Positions 32,801 to 39,528 of a stretch of 41,106 bases of DNA are shown here, in pieces. The notes beneath the pieces were generated by a model, which saw only the letters and a list, made by a program, of their open reading frames with translations, searched no databases and was not told the origin of the DNA. The translations under genes and the position numbers were made by a program. The DNA comes from an uncultured Lachnospiraceae bacterium. GTDB lineage: Bacteria; Bacillota; Clostridia; Lachnospirales; Lachnospiraceae. Position 1 is the first letter of the stretch, and the number at the start of each line of letters is the position of its first letter. Location: NCBI GenBank assembly GCA_947593735.1, contig CANQDT010000022.1, positions 1 to 41,106 on the forward strand, in the 5' to 3' direction.

Positions 32801-33482
32801 TTGCTTCCAGATCCGAAAGCAGCATGCGGATATGCTCTTTCAGCAGCGCCATCGCCGACATTCCATCTAATTCCTCCGGATTCCGCGCCTGCAGATTTTC
32901 CCGGCATTTTCGCAGCCACCTTGATGGCTGCGGGCTGCTCCGCGCCACCTGATATAATTCCCAGATCATATCTTCGATCGGCTGATCCGATCTCCCCGCG
33001 GAATAAGCGTCCACAAGGAGCAGAAAATCCGGATCCGCGCCCTCGTAACATTCCTCCATCACCTGAGCCATCGTATCCTGCCGGATCAGCTGGAGTTCCG
33101 CTTCCTCCCCGATCCGGAAGCCCGGATCAAGATCGAGCAAATGAAAATGATCCCGCACGACCTGAAGGCAAAAGCTGTCGATCGTCATGATATGCGCCTG
33201 ATGGATCTCGGACAGCTGCCGGATCAGATGTTCGTTTGCCGGATCCTGCCCGATCGCTTTTTCAATCGCTTTTCCGATCCGCTCCCTCATTTCGGAAGCC
33301 GCCGCGTTCGTAAAGGTAACGACCAAAAGCTCGCCGACATCAATGGGATGATCCGGATCGAGGATCATGGAAATGATCCGTTCCACGAGCACGGCGGTCT
33401 TTCCCGCGCCCGCCGCCGCGGAGACCAGAAGATTCCGGTTCCTGGCGTCAATGACCTGCTGCTGCTCCATGGTCCATGGCAT
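29859..33482 (-). CDS. addA: ATP-dependent helicase/nuclease subunit A
   Basis: The 1207-residue UvrD-type helicase-nuclease works with AddB to process double-strand breaks for RecA. Walker A is SAAAGAGKTAVLVER at about residues 21-35, the Walker B region is FIDEYQDSNEIQ, and helicase motifs include ELRKNFRSR, RIMSIHKSKGLEFPIVFV and VLYVALTRAREKLIL. The C-terminal nuclease shows GIIDGYF...FDYKTD. ATG 33482 is chosen because AGGAAGGGAG lies just upstream and family members start MPWT-like; the longer frame begins at TTG. It overlaps the end of addB by 35 bases. Confidence 0.97.
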   Translation of the reverse strand: MPWTMEQQQVIDARNRNLLVSAAAGAGKTAVLVERIISMILDPDHPIDVGELLVVTFTNAAASEMRERIGKAIEKAIGQDPANEHLIRQLSEIHQAHIMTIDSFCLQVVRDHFHLLDLDPGFRIGEEAELQLIRQDTMAQVMEECYEGADPDFLLLVDAYSAGRSDQPIEDMIWELYQVARSSPQPSRWLRKCRENLQARNPEELDGMSAMALLKEHIRMLLSDLEAMLRAGCGVCEEENGPAAYEDTIRDDLRLVRQLMNCETIREYCAFFSEPPKYARLSGKKQEHVDEKKKQFVQEVHNRCKEVINDCYQNYFSEPVDAVLDDIKAVAAPMNGLLDATERFMERFQENKLAQNVLYFDDVEHFALRLLAEFDEDGKARPSAVAKELGRQFYEIFIDEYQDSNEIQEAILTSVSKIHQGQHNMFMVGDVKQSIYKFRLAKPEIFMEKYNAYTLEDGPEQKIELRKNFRSRASVLESVNALFYRIMRKELGGIPYTPEVALDPGRTGEEQEELDDKTELLLLDVAENGENDAADEYTDRELEAHLIAERIHRLVDGQTAHRICDKETGQYRNARYGDIVILLRTVSGWAEVFEAVLSEEGIPSCSDSQKGYFDAVEVRTMLDLLTVVDNPYNDIPLVSAMRSPIGGFNGEDLAIIKVYAAEHPGGDGSFYTALLSFAESGGSGGTSEKAARFLALLERLDRAKLHMDLGSLLWYALTETGYYHMAGAMPNGKQRQANLRMLVRQAEAYEATNYRGLFRFVRYMAQIREYQVDYGEARVSEKEQDRVRIMSIHKSKGLEFPIVFVSGLHKKFNMRDTSGTLVVHPDYFLGSDRIDPALRTRDTTLMKAILRNRLQMENLGEELRVLYVALTRAREKLILTGIVRDYGKQSEQYRTALPSGTDPLPYFVLTRAKKYLDWILAALPFIPSDLINVRVTPLSRLVFGGVEHMELERATREDLKQWKPYVGAERLDEIKNRFYWRYPYEEQARGKGKYSVSEWKVLGQNIDDADAEHLIPHPVENPAIPEFRKEERTAGAARRGTILHEFMEMLDFSSIAVLRDVEDALAGMEQKGFLTPEERSVIDTEAVLRFFYSDLGDRAARAAEDGRLYKEVQYMQGIPMNELDPACGSDEPVLIQGIIDGYFIEDDSIVLFDYKTDHIAPGQEKMLAERYAVQLRLYEKALEAMTGRKVKEKYLYSFCLHRAIPVR

Positions 33483-36400
33483 CTGACTCACTCCCTTCCT
33501 GCCGGCCAAACTGGCGCAGCAATTCTTCCGTATTTCTGTTTTTCAGCCTCCGGAACGTATTGATCCCTTCCTTCGTCTCAAACTTGCAGATCGTTTTATA
33601 CTGGCAATAATCGCATGCCGTCTTTGTGCCGAGCATATACGGCGCGATCGCGATATCTCCCTGCATCATCCTGCCGCCGAGCGTATGAACAAGCTGCCGG
33701 ACGTGCCGTTCCATCCCCTGCAGCTGGCCGGTATCCGCTACATACGAGTTCTTTGTAAATTCACCATTTTTCGTCAATTTGACCGGCAGCGTCACAAATT
33801 CCTGTTCCACAGGCTTCTCCATCAATTCCACAATCGTCCGGTCGCTGTTCACAAAACCGCTCAGTTTCATCGCCCTGAGCAGCTCCAGTTCCCGGTCTTT
33901 CTCCGCGGTTCCTCCCGGAATCAGCGGATCTTTCATATTAAAATAAAAGAGCCCCGCCGGGATGACTGTTTTCCCCGGAGAATTTCTCTTTTCCAGTTCC
34001 ACCGCCGCGTTGAGGTAGACCATCAGCTGGATCTGCAGGCCATAATTCATATCCTGCACCTGAAACGTGGTCGCGCCCGATTTATAATCAATGATCTTGA
34101 GATAAATATGTTCATCATCCTCATACCGGTCGATCCGGTCAATTTTTCCGACCAGTTCCATATGAGCGTCGTCCGATAACCGGACATGCGCGGCGTCCAG
34201 CTGGTCCATGCCGGAAAAGGACAGTTCATATGCGTGTGGCTGGAACGAACCCCGGCAGACCTGCTGCTGGAGCGCCCACACCGTCCGTTTCGCGATCCGC
34301 GCGATCGTCCGCCGCATATACTGATCCCGCTTTGTCTCATCCAGCATGGAAAGCTGATATTCTTCAATAGAGCGGTCGACAAACTGTTCGACAAGCGCGT
34401 CTCTCTTTTCCGCCCCGATCTGCCGCCAACCTCCTTCTTCCATCCGACCCATCGCCCTGGAAAAAAGTTCGACGGTCTGATGCAGGACATTCCCGATATC
34501 CAGCGCTCGGACGGCATATTCCTGCCTTGGCTCCAGACCGAGCCCATACCGCATGAAATGAGCGAACGCGCACCGCGCGTACATTTCCAGCCTGGTCACG
34601 CTGTTGCGCAGAACCGTTCCGTACAGTGCGGACGCCAGGGCGCTTCCGAGGGAACTCTCCGTATTCCGGTAAAACGCACAGTCGATCAGCAGATCAAGCC
34701 CGCCGGATAACTCCGGCAGTTCTTTTGCCGCCGCGTAAAACACATCCCATTCCTCTTTTTCGGTTCCCGTTTTGTATTCGCGAAGCCCCTCCGCCAGATA
34801 TTCCCTGCCAAGCTCCTTCGATGTAATATGGGACAGGGTCGGCGAATACTCGCCCCTGCCAACGATCTCCAGCCGCGGGAAAATCGTCCGCAGCCGCCCG
34901 ATCAGATAAGACGGACGCAGTGCTTTGCCGTCCGTTCCGCTTCCCGCGTATGTCAGAAAAAGCTGTTCGCTCGGTTTGGACATACACAGATAGAAATAAA
35001 ACTGCTCCTGGCTGACCGATTGTTTCGCGTCCGGCGCAAGCTCGATCCTGCGCGCGGAGAACGCCTGCCGGTCCGCATCCGTCAGGATCCCGCCGCCCGC
35101 CGGCGGTTTCGGCACGATCCCCTCATTCATCCCGACAAAAAAGAGCGCTTTGATCCTGTGGAACCGGCTCCGTTCCAGATCGCCGACCATGATCTGATCC
35201 AGGCACGGCGGGATCACGCCGAGCCGGATATGATCCAGTCCGACGTCCAGGATCCGCTGAAGCTGCCCGACCGGCAGACGGATATCCCCGAGCAGTTCCA
35301 CCGTCTGATCCAACAGGCTGATCACAGCCGGATATACCTGCCGGTAGCTGTCCGCCAGCGCCGGCTCTCCATCCTGGGCAAGCTGTTCCGCCATGGCGAG
35401 CATCCGTTCCTCATACTGTTCCTGCAGCAGAAAGTCATACAGCGCCTCGATCTGTTCCCGCACGGTTCTTCTACGGCTCGCCAGGACGTCGCGGATCCGG
35501 CTGACCGTATCGACAAATTGTTCTCTCGTCCGGTTGATCTCCGCCAGCTGTTCCTCCGTCATTCCCTTCGTCAGCCGGGCAAACGGTTTCTTCCACCGGC
35601 TGAACCCGCGGATGCCGCACGCGATCACATAATTTTCCAACAGCGAATACTCTTTCCGACTCAGCCCGGACAAACCGGCTTTCAGATATCGAAATACGCT
35701 TTCATATGTAAAATTCCGGTCAACCATCTCCATCACGGCGCGAACGCTCTCAATGCACGGATTCTGGAACATATCGTTCGTACTGTCAATAAAATAAGAT
35801 AACCCGCGCTTTTTCAGGCTGTTTTCCAATTCCCGCCGGTACCGTTCCATGTCGCCTGCCACGATCGCGATATCCCGGTAACGGAAGTCTCCCTGCGCGA
35901 CCATTTCCTGAATCGCGTCCGCCACATATTCCGCTTCCTCCCTCGGGCTCGCGCACGCCCAGATATGCAGGCGTTCCGTCGGTTTCTCCCATACATGGTA
36001 CGGATAGCGGAACAGGTTCTGCTCCAGATGAAACAATTCCGGCGATTGCGCGAGCCTGCCCTGTTTTGGGTCGTCCGGCATAACGAGCGCGGGCAGGACG
36101 ACGGCATTTTCTTCTTTCGCGCGCCGCTCCAGCTTCTGTATCGTTGTCTTGCTCAGCGAAAACAATTCGTAATCCCGGTTCCGGTAAAAATTTTCCCGCA
36201 GATCGATCGTGACGGCAACCGTGACCTGTTTCGCGCAGCGCAACAACTGCCCGATCAGTTCGTATTGGTCGGGCGTATAACCGGTAAATCCGTCCATATA
36301 AATATAGCTTTCCGCGATCAGCGACGATTCTCCCATTTTTTCGCTGAGTATACCCGGAATCTGTTCCGATGTGCAGTATCCTTTTTGGAGAAACGCGTCA

Positions 36401-36894
36401 AATTCTTCCATAACGATCACAAGATCGCTCAATTTCATCCGAAGGAGCGGATTTTCTTCCTCCCGGATCAATGCCCGCAGCTGTTCGGCGGACACATGAT
36501 ATTGATAAAACTCCGAGATCAGCGATTTCAGTTCCTGGATAAACCCGATTTTGTCCCCGCTGCGCCCAAACAGCGAAAGCCGGTCCCGGTTCTCCTCCAT
36601 GATCTTCTGGAGCACCATACTTTTCCCAAGCTCGTCCAGCGTCGGTTTCGGCTGATATTTCAATTCCGAAAAAATATGATATGCCAGTCTTGGGAAGCTG
36701 ACCACATCGATATTTGCCGTCGCGTGGCGCGGATGCCGCTTTACGACTTCCCGCTGCAAGATCATCGTCGATTGTTCCGGCACGATCAGCAGATATCGCT
36801 GATCGGGATATTCGATTGACTGCGTGATGATCTCATGAAAGATCCGCTCTGTTTTTCCGGAACCGCTGGCTCCGACAATCAACTGAAGCGCCAT
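33448..36894 (-). CDS. addB: ATP-dependent helicase/nuclease subunit B
   Basis: The 1148-residue partner of AddA has an N-terminal P-loop (LIVGASGSGKTERI, residues 5-18), an inactive helicase body, and a C-terminal RecB-like nuclease with an iron-sulphur cluster: one Cys in MYARCAFAHFM and three in ACDYCQYKTICKF. Nuclease residues appear in ELVGKIDRIDRY and LKIIDYKSG. In Bacillus it recognises Chi and holds the 5' strand nuclease. AAGGAG precedes ATG 36894. It leads addBA, with a promoter at 36957-36985. Confidence 0.97.
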   Translation of the reverse strand: MALQLIVGASGSGKTERIFHEIITQSIEYPDQRYLLIVPEQSTMILQREVVKRHPRHATANIDVVSFPRLAYHIFSELKYQPKPTLDELGKSMVLQKIMEENRDRLSLFGRSGDKIGFIQELKSLISEFYQYHVSAEQLRALIREEENPLLRMKLSDLVIVMEEFDAFLQKGYCTSEQIPGILSEKMGESSLIAESYIYMDGFTGYTPDQYELIGQLLRCAKQVTVAVTIDLRENFYRNRDYELFSLSKTTIQKLERRAKEENAVVLPALVMPDDPKQGRLAQSPELFHLEQNLFRYPYHVWEKPTERLHIWACASPREEAEYVADAIQEMVAQGDFRYRDIAIVAGDMERYRRELENSLKKRGLSYFIDSTNDMFQNPCIESVRAVMEMVDRNFTYESVFRYLKAGLSGLSRKEYSLLENYVIACGIRGFSRWKKPFARLTKGMTEEQLAEINRTREQFVDTVSRIRDVLASRRRTVREQIEALYDFLLQEQYEERMLAMAEQLAQDGEPALADSYRQVYPAVISLLDQTVELLGDIRLPVGQLQRILDVGLDHIRLGVIPPCLDQIMVGDLERSRFHRIKALFFVGMNEGIVPKPPAGGGILTDADRQAFSARRIELAPDAKQSVSQEQFYFYLCMSKPSEQLFLTYAGSGTDGKALRPSYLIGRLRTIFPRLEIVGRGEYSPTLSHITSKELGREYLAEGLREYKTGTEKEEWDVFYAAAKELPELSGGLDLLIDCAFYRNTESSLGSALASALYGTVLRNSVTRLEMYARCAFAHFMRYGLGLEPRQEYAVRALDIGNVLHQTVELFSRAMGRMEEGGWRQIGAEKRDALVEQFVDRSIEEYQLSMLDETKRDQYMRRTIARIAKRTVWALQQQVCRGSFQPHAYELSFSGMDQLDAAHVRLSDDAHMELVGKIDRIDRYEDDEHIYLKIIDYKSGATTFQVQDMNYGLQIQLMVYLNAAVELEKRNSPGKTVIPAGLFYFNMKDPLIPGGTAEKDRELELLRAMKLSGFVNSDRTIVELMEKPVEQEFVTLPVKLTKNGEFTKNSYVADTGQLQGMERHVRQLVHTLGGRMMQGDIAIAPYMLGTKTACDYCQYKTICKFETKEGINTFRRLKNRNTEELLRQFGRQEGSESDAMDHGAAAGH

Positions 36895-36956
36895 ATGCTT
36901 CTCCTTCCATAATTCCGTATCCCGGATTTCTCCGCGTTTGCTTCTTATATATTGAT

Positions 36957-36985
36957 ATGATACGATTGATCGGGAAAAGTGTCAA
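36957..36985 (-). promoter_or_regulatory. Sigma-A promoter of addBA
   Basis: TTGACA (36980-36985), a 17-base spacer and TATCAT (36957-36962), with a leader of about 57 bases before addB. No LexA-like box was recognised. Confidence 0.82.
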
Positions 36986-37019
36986 ATAGTTTTGCCGTCA
37001 GACCGCTTCCCATTTCATC

Positions 37020-37053
37020 AAAAAAAGAACCGGTATCGTTCAGACACCGGCTC
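37020..37053 (-). terminator. Intrinsic terminator of the FMN_bind-like gene
   Basis: An 11-pair stem (37027-37037 with 37043-37053, two G-T pairs) has the stop codon TGA inside its loop and is followed on the minus strand by seven T residues. Confidence 0.85.
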
Positions 37054-37468
37054 CTTCCAGAGCGTCCGCAATCGCCTGCTTCAACAGTTGATTGGTATAT
37101 TGGTTTTTATTTTCAAACGTCAGGTCATCCACGCTGTCAACATCCCTGATCTGATCGTTGATCTCTTTCAGGGAGGTGGACAAAAGCGGATACATGGTCC
37201 GGACTGTTTTGCTCATATTGCGGATATCGACCGACTCGATATGGTCAGCGTCAACCGCGACCTCTACCTGCAGCTGCGCGTCCCCGATCGAAAGCTCCGA
37301 AGAATATACGCCCGCTATGTATTTCGCAGCCGGCTTCGCCGCCTCTTTCTTCCCCGGAACAAACATATAGAGCAGCAATCCGATAAAAATAATCCCGAGC
37401 GCGACAAAAATCCCGGTATAAATCAGCTCTTTTGCCTTGAACACTACGATCTTCGTTTCAAACTTCAT
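37040..37468 (-). CDS. Membrane-anchored FMN_bind-like protein lacking the flavinylation motif
   Basis: The 142-residue protein has a short cytoplasmic N-terminus, one membrane helix (about residues 19-41, YTGIFVALGIIFIGLLLYMFV) and an outer domain. That domain opens with KYIAGVYSSELSIGDAQLQVEVAVDADHIESVDI, a pattern like the GxYxg...v.V.vdxgkI.sv.v beginning of FMN_bind domains, and ends TNQLLKQAIADAL. The SGAT-type threonine motif that carries covalent FMN is absent; DDLTFENKNQYTN stands in its place. It may be a structural relative without flavin. GGAGGAG precedes ATG 37468. It lies 117 bases downstream of the DUF1015 gene, and its terminator separates it from addBA. Confidence 0.7.
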   Translation of the reverse strand: MKFETKIVVFKAKELIYTGIFVALGIIFIGLLLYMFVPGKKEAAKPAAKYIAGVYSSELSIGDAQLQVEVAVDADHIESVDIRNMSKTVRTMYPLLSTSLKEINDQIRDVDSVDDLTFENKNQYTNQLLKQAIADALEGAGV

Positions 37469-37585
37469 GGCGGTCTCCTCCAATATTCCATATTGCAGTA
37501 TATGACCCGCCCTGAAAAAATATTCCAGGTTTGTTTTCCCGCTGTTCTTTCGGATCGGTCCGGGCAGCTTCCTGTCCGCGGAACG

Positions 37586-38854
37586 TCAACGGGTGATCCT
37601 GCGGCATTCCATATAGTACCGCTTCTCCGACGCCTCGCCCATCGAAAATGTTTTCCTGGGCAGGGATCCGTTTGCCCGCACAAACGGGAACAGCATCGTT
37701 TTTTCCATTCCGCGCAGCAGGATGCCGGCTGTATCGGCGGATTCCCCGCACAGCTGCTCCACGACGTCCGCGCCGTGAATATAATCAACGGACGTTCCCG
37801 CGTGTTTTCCAATATATTCATCCAGATAATCCTGCAGAACCGCAACCGGGAGGCTGTCGCCCATCTCCGTCAGGCGGATCGATCTCTTTTCCCCGCCGAT
37901 GATCCACTGCATATCCCATGCGTCCTCTTCCGCTTCCCGCGCTTTTTTCCCCGCCGCTTCCGCATAAGCCAGAAATCCGTCGTACAGCTTCTCCGGTTCG
38001 ACATGAAACAGCGCCCTGTGAATCGGTTCAAATAGAAGCGCCGGCGAATACAGGTTGACCAGCTCTGCCATCGCATACCGCGCCGGATGCGTTTCCCTCT
38101 CCTCCGGAGACAGGGTATCCCGGATATTCAGCCAGCACTGCCTTGCCGTCGCGAGAGAATGATTTCCATCGCCCACGGCAAACAACAGACCGCCGCACTG
38201 CCGCTCCATGCCTGCGAGCGCGGAAAAGGCCCGCGAAACTTCATCTCCTTCTACCGCCCAGCCCGTAAGATGTCCGCCATCCCGCATCAATTCCATATCA
38301 TATAGCTTCCGGTACATGGCACGATCTTCATACAGCGGCTCGATCACCGTTTTGTCCCGGTCGTCTATCAAAAGCATGATATGCGGAAGTTCCATCGCGG
38401 CGCCCTGACGGACCGCGACCCTCGGCGGGATCCGCTCTGTGATCGTTCCCTCCGTCGCCCGGATCAGACTGGATGACCCTGCTGAAAAATCATACGCCTC
38501 CAGGTCAACCAGCAGGACCAGCCCGATCCGTTTTCCTGCCGGCACAGTACGCTCCACCAGTACAAACCCGTTCTCTACCGCCGGGACGACCGTCCCATCC
38601 GAGAGGTATTGCTCCATCGTTTTATGGATCCGCGCAATCCGCGCTTCCTTTCCATCCTGTTCCAGATATGCTTCCGGAAAAATCATCCGGTATGTGGACG
38701 GCGCGTCGCCCACCTGCGCCTCCACCGCGTCCCAGTAATCGGGCTGAGACGTATATTGGTCGCATGCCACAACCGGCCAGTTTCGCGTCGCCGCTTTTTC
38801 AGAAGGCAGCCAGATCGTGCCCGCTGCGATTCCAGATCCTTTTCTGAATTTCAT
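37586..38854 (-). CDS. DUF1015 family protein
   Basis: The 422-residue cytoplasmic protein matches DUF1015, a widespread family without an established function. The family hallmark is FAVGDGNHSLATAR near residue 226, with an N-terminal block WPVVACDQYTSQPDYW, ERTVPAGKRIGLVLLVDLE, and a C-terminal YIHGADVV segment. The conserved GDGNHS motif suggests an enzyme site, but no reaction is known to me. AAGGAG precedes ATG 38854. It is 61 bases downstream of the GIY-YIG gene and may be co-transcribed with it. Confidence 0.85.
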   Translation of the reverse strand: MKFRKGSGIAAGTIWLPSEKAATRNWPVVACDQYTSQPDYWDAVEAQVGDAPSTYRMIFPEAYLEQDGKEARIARIHKTMEQYLSDGTVVPAVENGFVLVERTVPAGKRIGLVLLVDLEAYDFSAGSSSLIRATEGTITERIPPRVAVRQGAAMELPHIMLLIDDRDKTVIEPLYEDRAMYRKLYDMELMRDGGHLTGWAVEGDEVSRAFSALAGMERQCGGLLFAVGDGNHSLATARQCWLNIRDTLSPEERETHPARYAMAELVNLYSPALLFEPIHRALFHVEPEKLYDGFLAYAEAAGKKAREAEEDAWDMQWIIGGEKRSIRLTEMGDSLPVAVLQDYLDEYIGKHAGTSVDYIHGADVVEQLCGESADTAGILLRGMEKTMLFPFVRANGSLPRKTFSMGEASEKRYYMECRRITR

Positions 38855-38915
38855 TGATTTCCCACTCCTTTTTTTTATTTCCGAGCGTCCCGGTTTCCAA
38901 AAAACGCCCGGTTCC

Positions 38916-39170
38916 TTACCTGCCTGCGATCAGTTTTTCTTTTTCTGTCCGGCTCATTCGCTTGATCTCATATTCCCGCCGCATCGCGGCCTCTTTCGTC
39001 GGATGGATCTCATAATATGCCAGCGTGACCGGCGTCCGGTTTCTGGTATATTTGGCTCCGCGACCGGCATTGTGCGCACCGACGCGCTGCTCCAGGTCGT
39101 TGGTCCAGCCCGTATACAGCGTTCCGTCCGCACAGCGCAAAATATAAGTATAATTTTCCTTCTGTTCCAT
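38916..39170 (-). CDS. GIY-YIG domain protein (YhbQ/UPF0213 type)
   Basis: The 84-residue protein is a lone GIY-YIG nuclease domain: YTYILRCADGTLYTGWTNDLEQRV gives the GIY and YIG equivalents, followed by GRGAKYTRNRTPVTLAYYE with the conserved Arg and Glu region. Such small proteins are linked to DNA repair or nuclease activity, with little direct evidence. ATG 39170 is chosen for its GAGAGGAAC site and family length; the upstream open frame lies over the tRNA promoter. It is divergent from tRNA-Leu. Confidence 0.9.
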   Translation of the reverse strand: MEQKENYTYILRCADGTLYTGWTNDLEQRVGAHNAGRGAKYTRNRTPVTLAYYEIHPTKEAAMRREYEIKRMSRTEKEKLIAGR

Positions 39171-39224
39171 CCGTTCCTCTCCGATCCCGCCGCACCGACA
39201 GCGGTCCTGCCTCCTACGTTTTTC

Positions 39225-39253
39225 TTGACACATAAGAGGGTCAATGCTATCAT
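39225..39253 (+). promoter_or_regulatory. Promoter of tRNA-Leu
   Basis: TTGACA (39225-39230), a 17-base spacer and TATCAT (39248-39253), about 22 bases upstream of the mature tRNA 5' end. Confidence 0.85.
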
Positions 39254-39275
39254 TAAATCCGTGTCCATTGGTCAT

Positions 39276-39357
39276 GCGGATATGGCGGAATTGGCAGACG
39301 CGCCAGATTTAGGTTCTGGTGGAGAAATCCGTGCAGGTTCAAGTCCTGTTATCCGCA
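39276..39357 (+). tRNA. tRNA-Leu (anticodon UAG)
   Basis: The acceptor GCGGATA (39276-39282) pairs with TATCCGC (39350-39356), and discriminator A is at 39357. The anticodon stem CCAGA/TCTGG encloses the loop TTTAGGT, giving anticodon UAG for CUA codons. A long variable arm, as required for class II tRNA-Leu, and a T arm with GGTTCAAGTCC are present. CCA is not encoded. Confidence 0.97.
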
Positions 39358-39359
39358 TT

Positions 39360-39382
39360 GGCAGGAATAGCCCTGCCCGAAT
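39360..39382 (+). terminator. Possible terminator of tRNA-Leu
   Basis: GGCAGG (39360-39365) pairs with CCTGCC (39372-39377) around AATAGC, directly after the tRNA, and is followed by CGAATTTTCC. The T-run is short. Confidence 0.45.
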
Positions 39383-39483
39383 TTTCCATATACAACTCTG
39401 ACCGCACCTACTTGCACCGCAGATGGCAGACTGCCGGAATAGCGGTTGTTTTGTTCATTTCAAAGTATATTTTTCAAAATCAC

Positions 39484-39504
39484 GGTGGCAAAGCCGCCTT
39501 TTTT
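39484..39504 (+). terminator. Short plus-strand terminator
   Basis: GGTGGC pairs with GCCGCC around AAA, followed by six T residues. It lies between the tRNA and the recombinase stop and would stop plus-strand transcripts entering the element. Confidence 0.6.
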
Positions 39505-39528
39505 GTCACTCAAAACAAGCGAAAATCC

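Noticed and set aside
34828..35802. 324-codon plus-strand frame opposite addB
   Set aside because: Shadow frame rich in Arg, Gln and His; addB is supported by motifs.
38883..38920. Possible hairpin after the GIY-YIG gene
   Set aside because: The minus-strand tail is A-rich rather than T-rich, so it does not qualify as a terminator.
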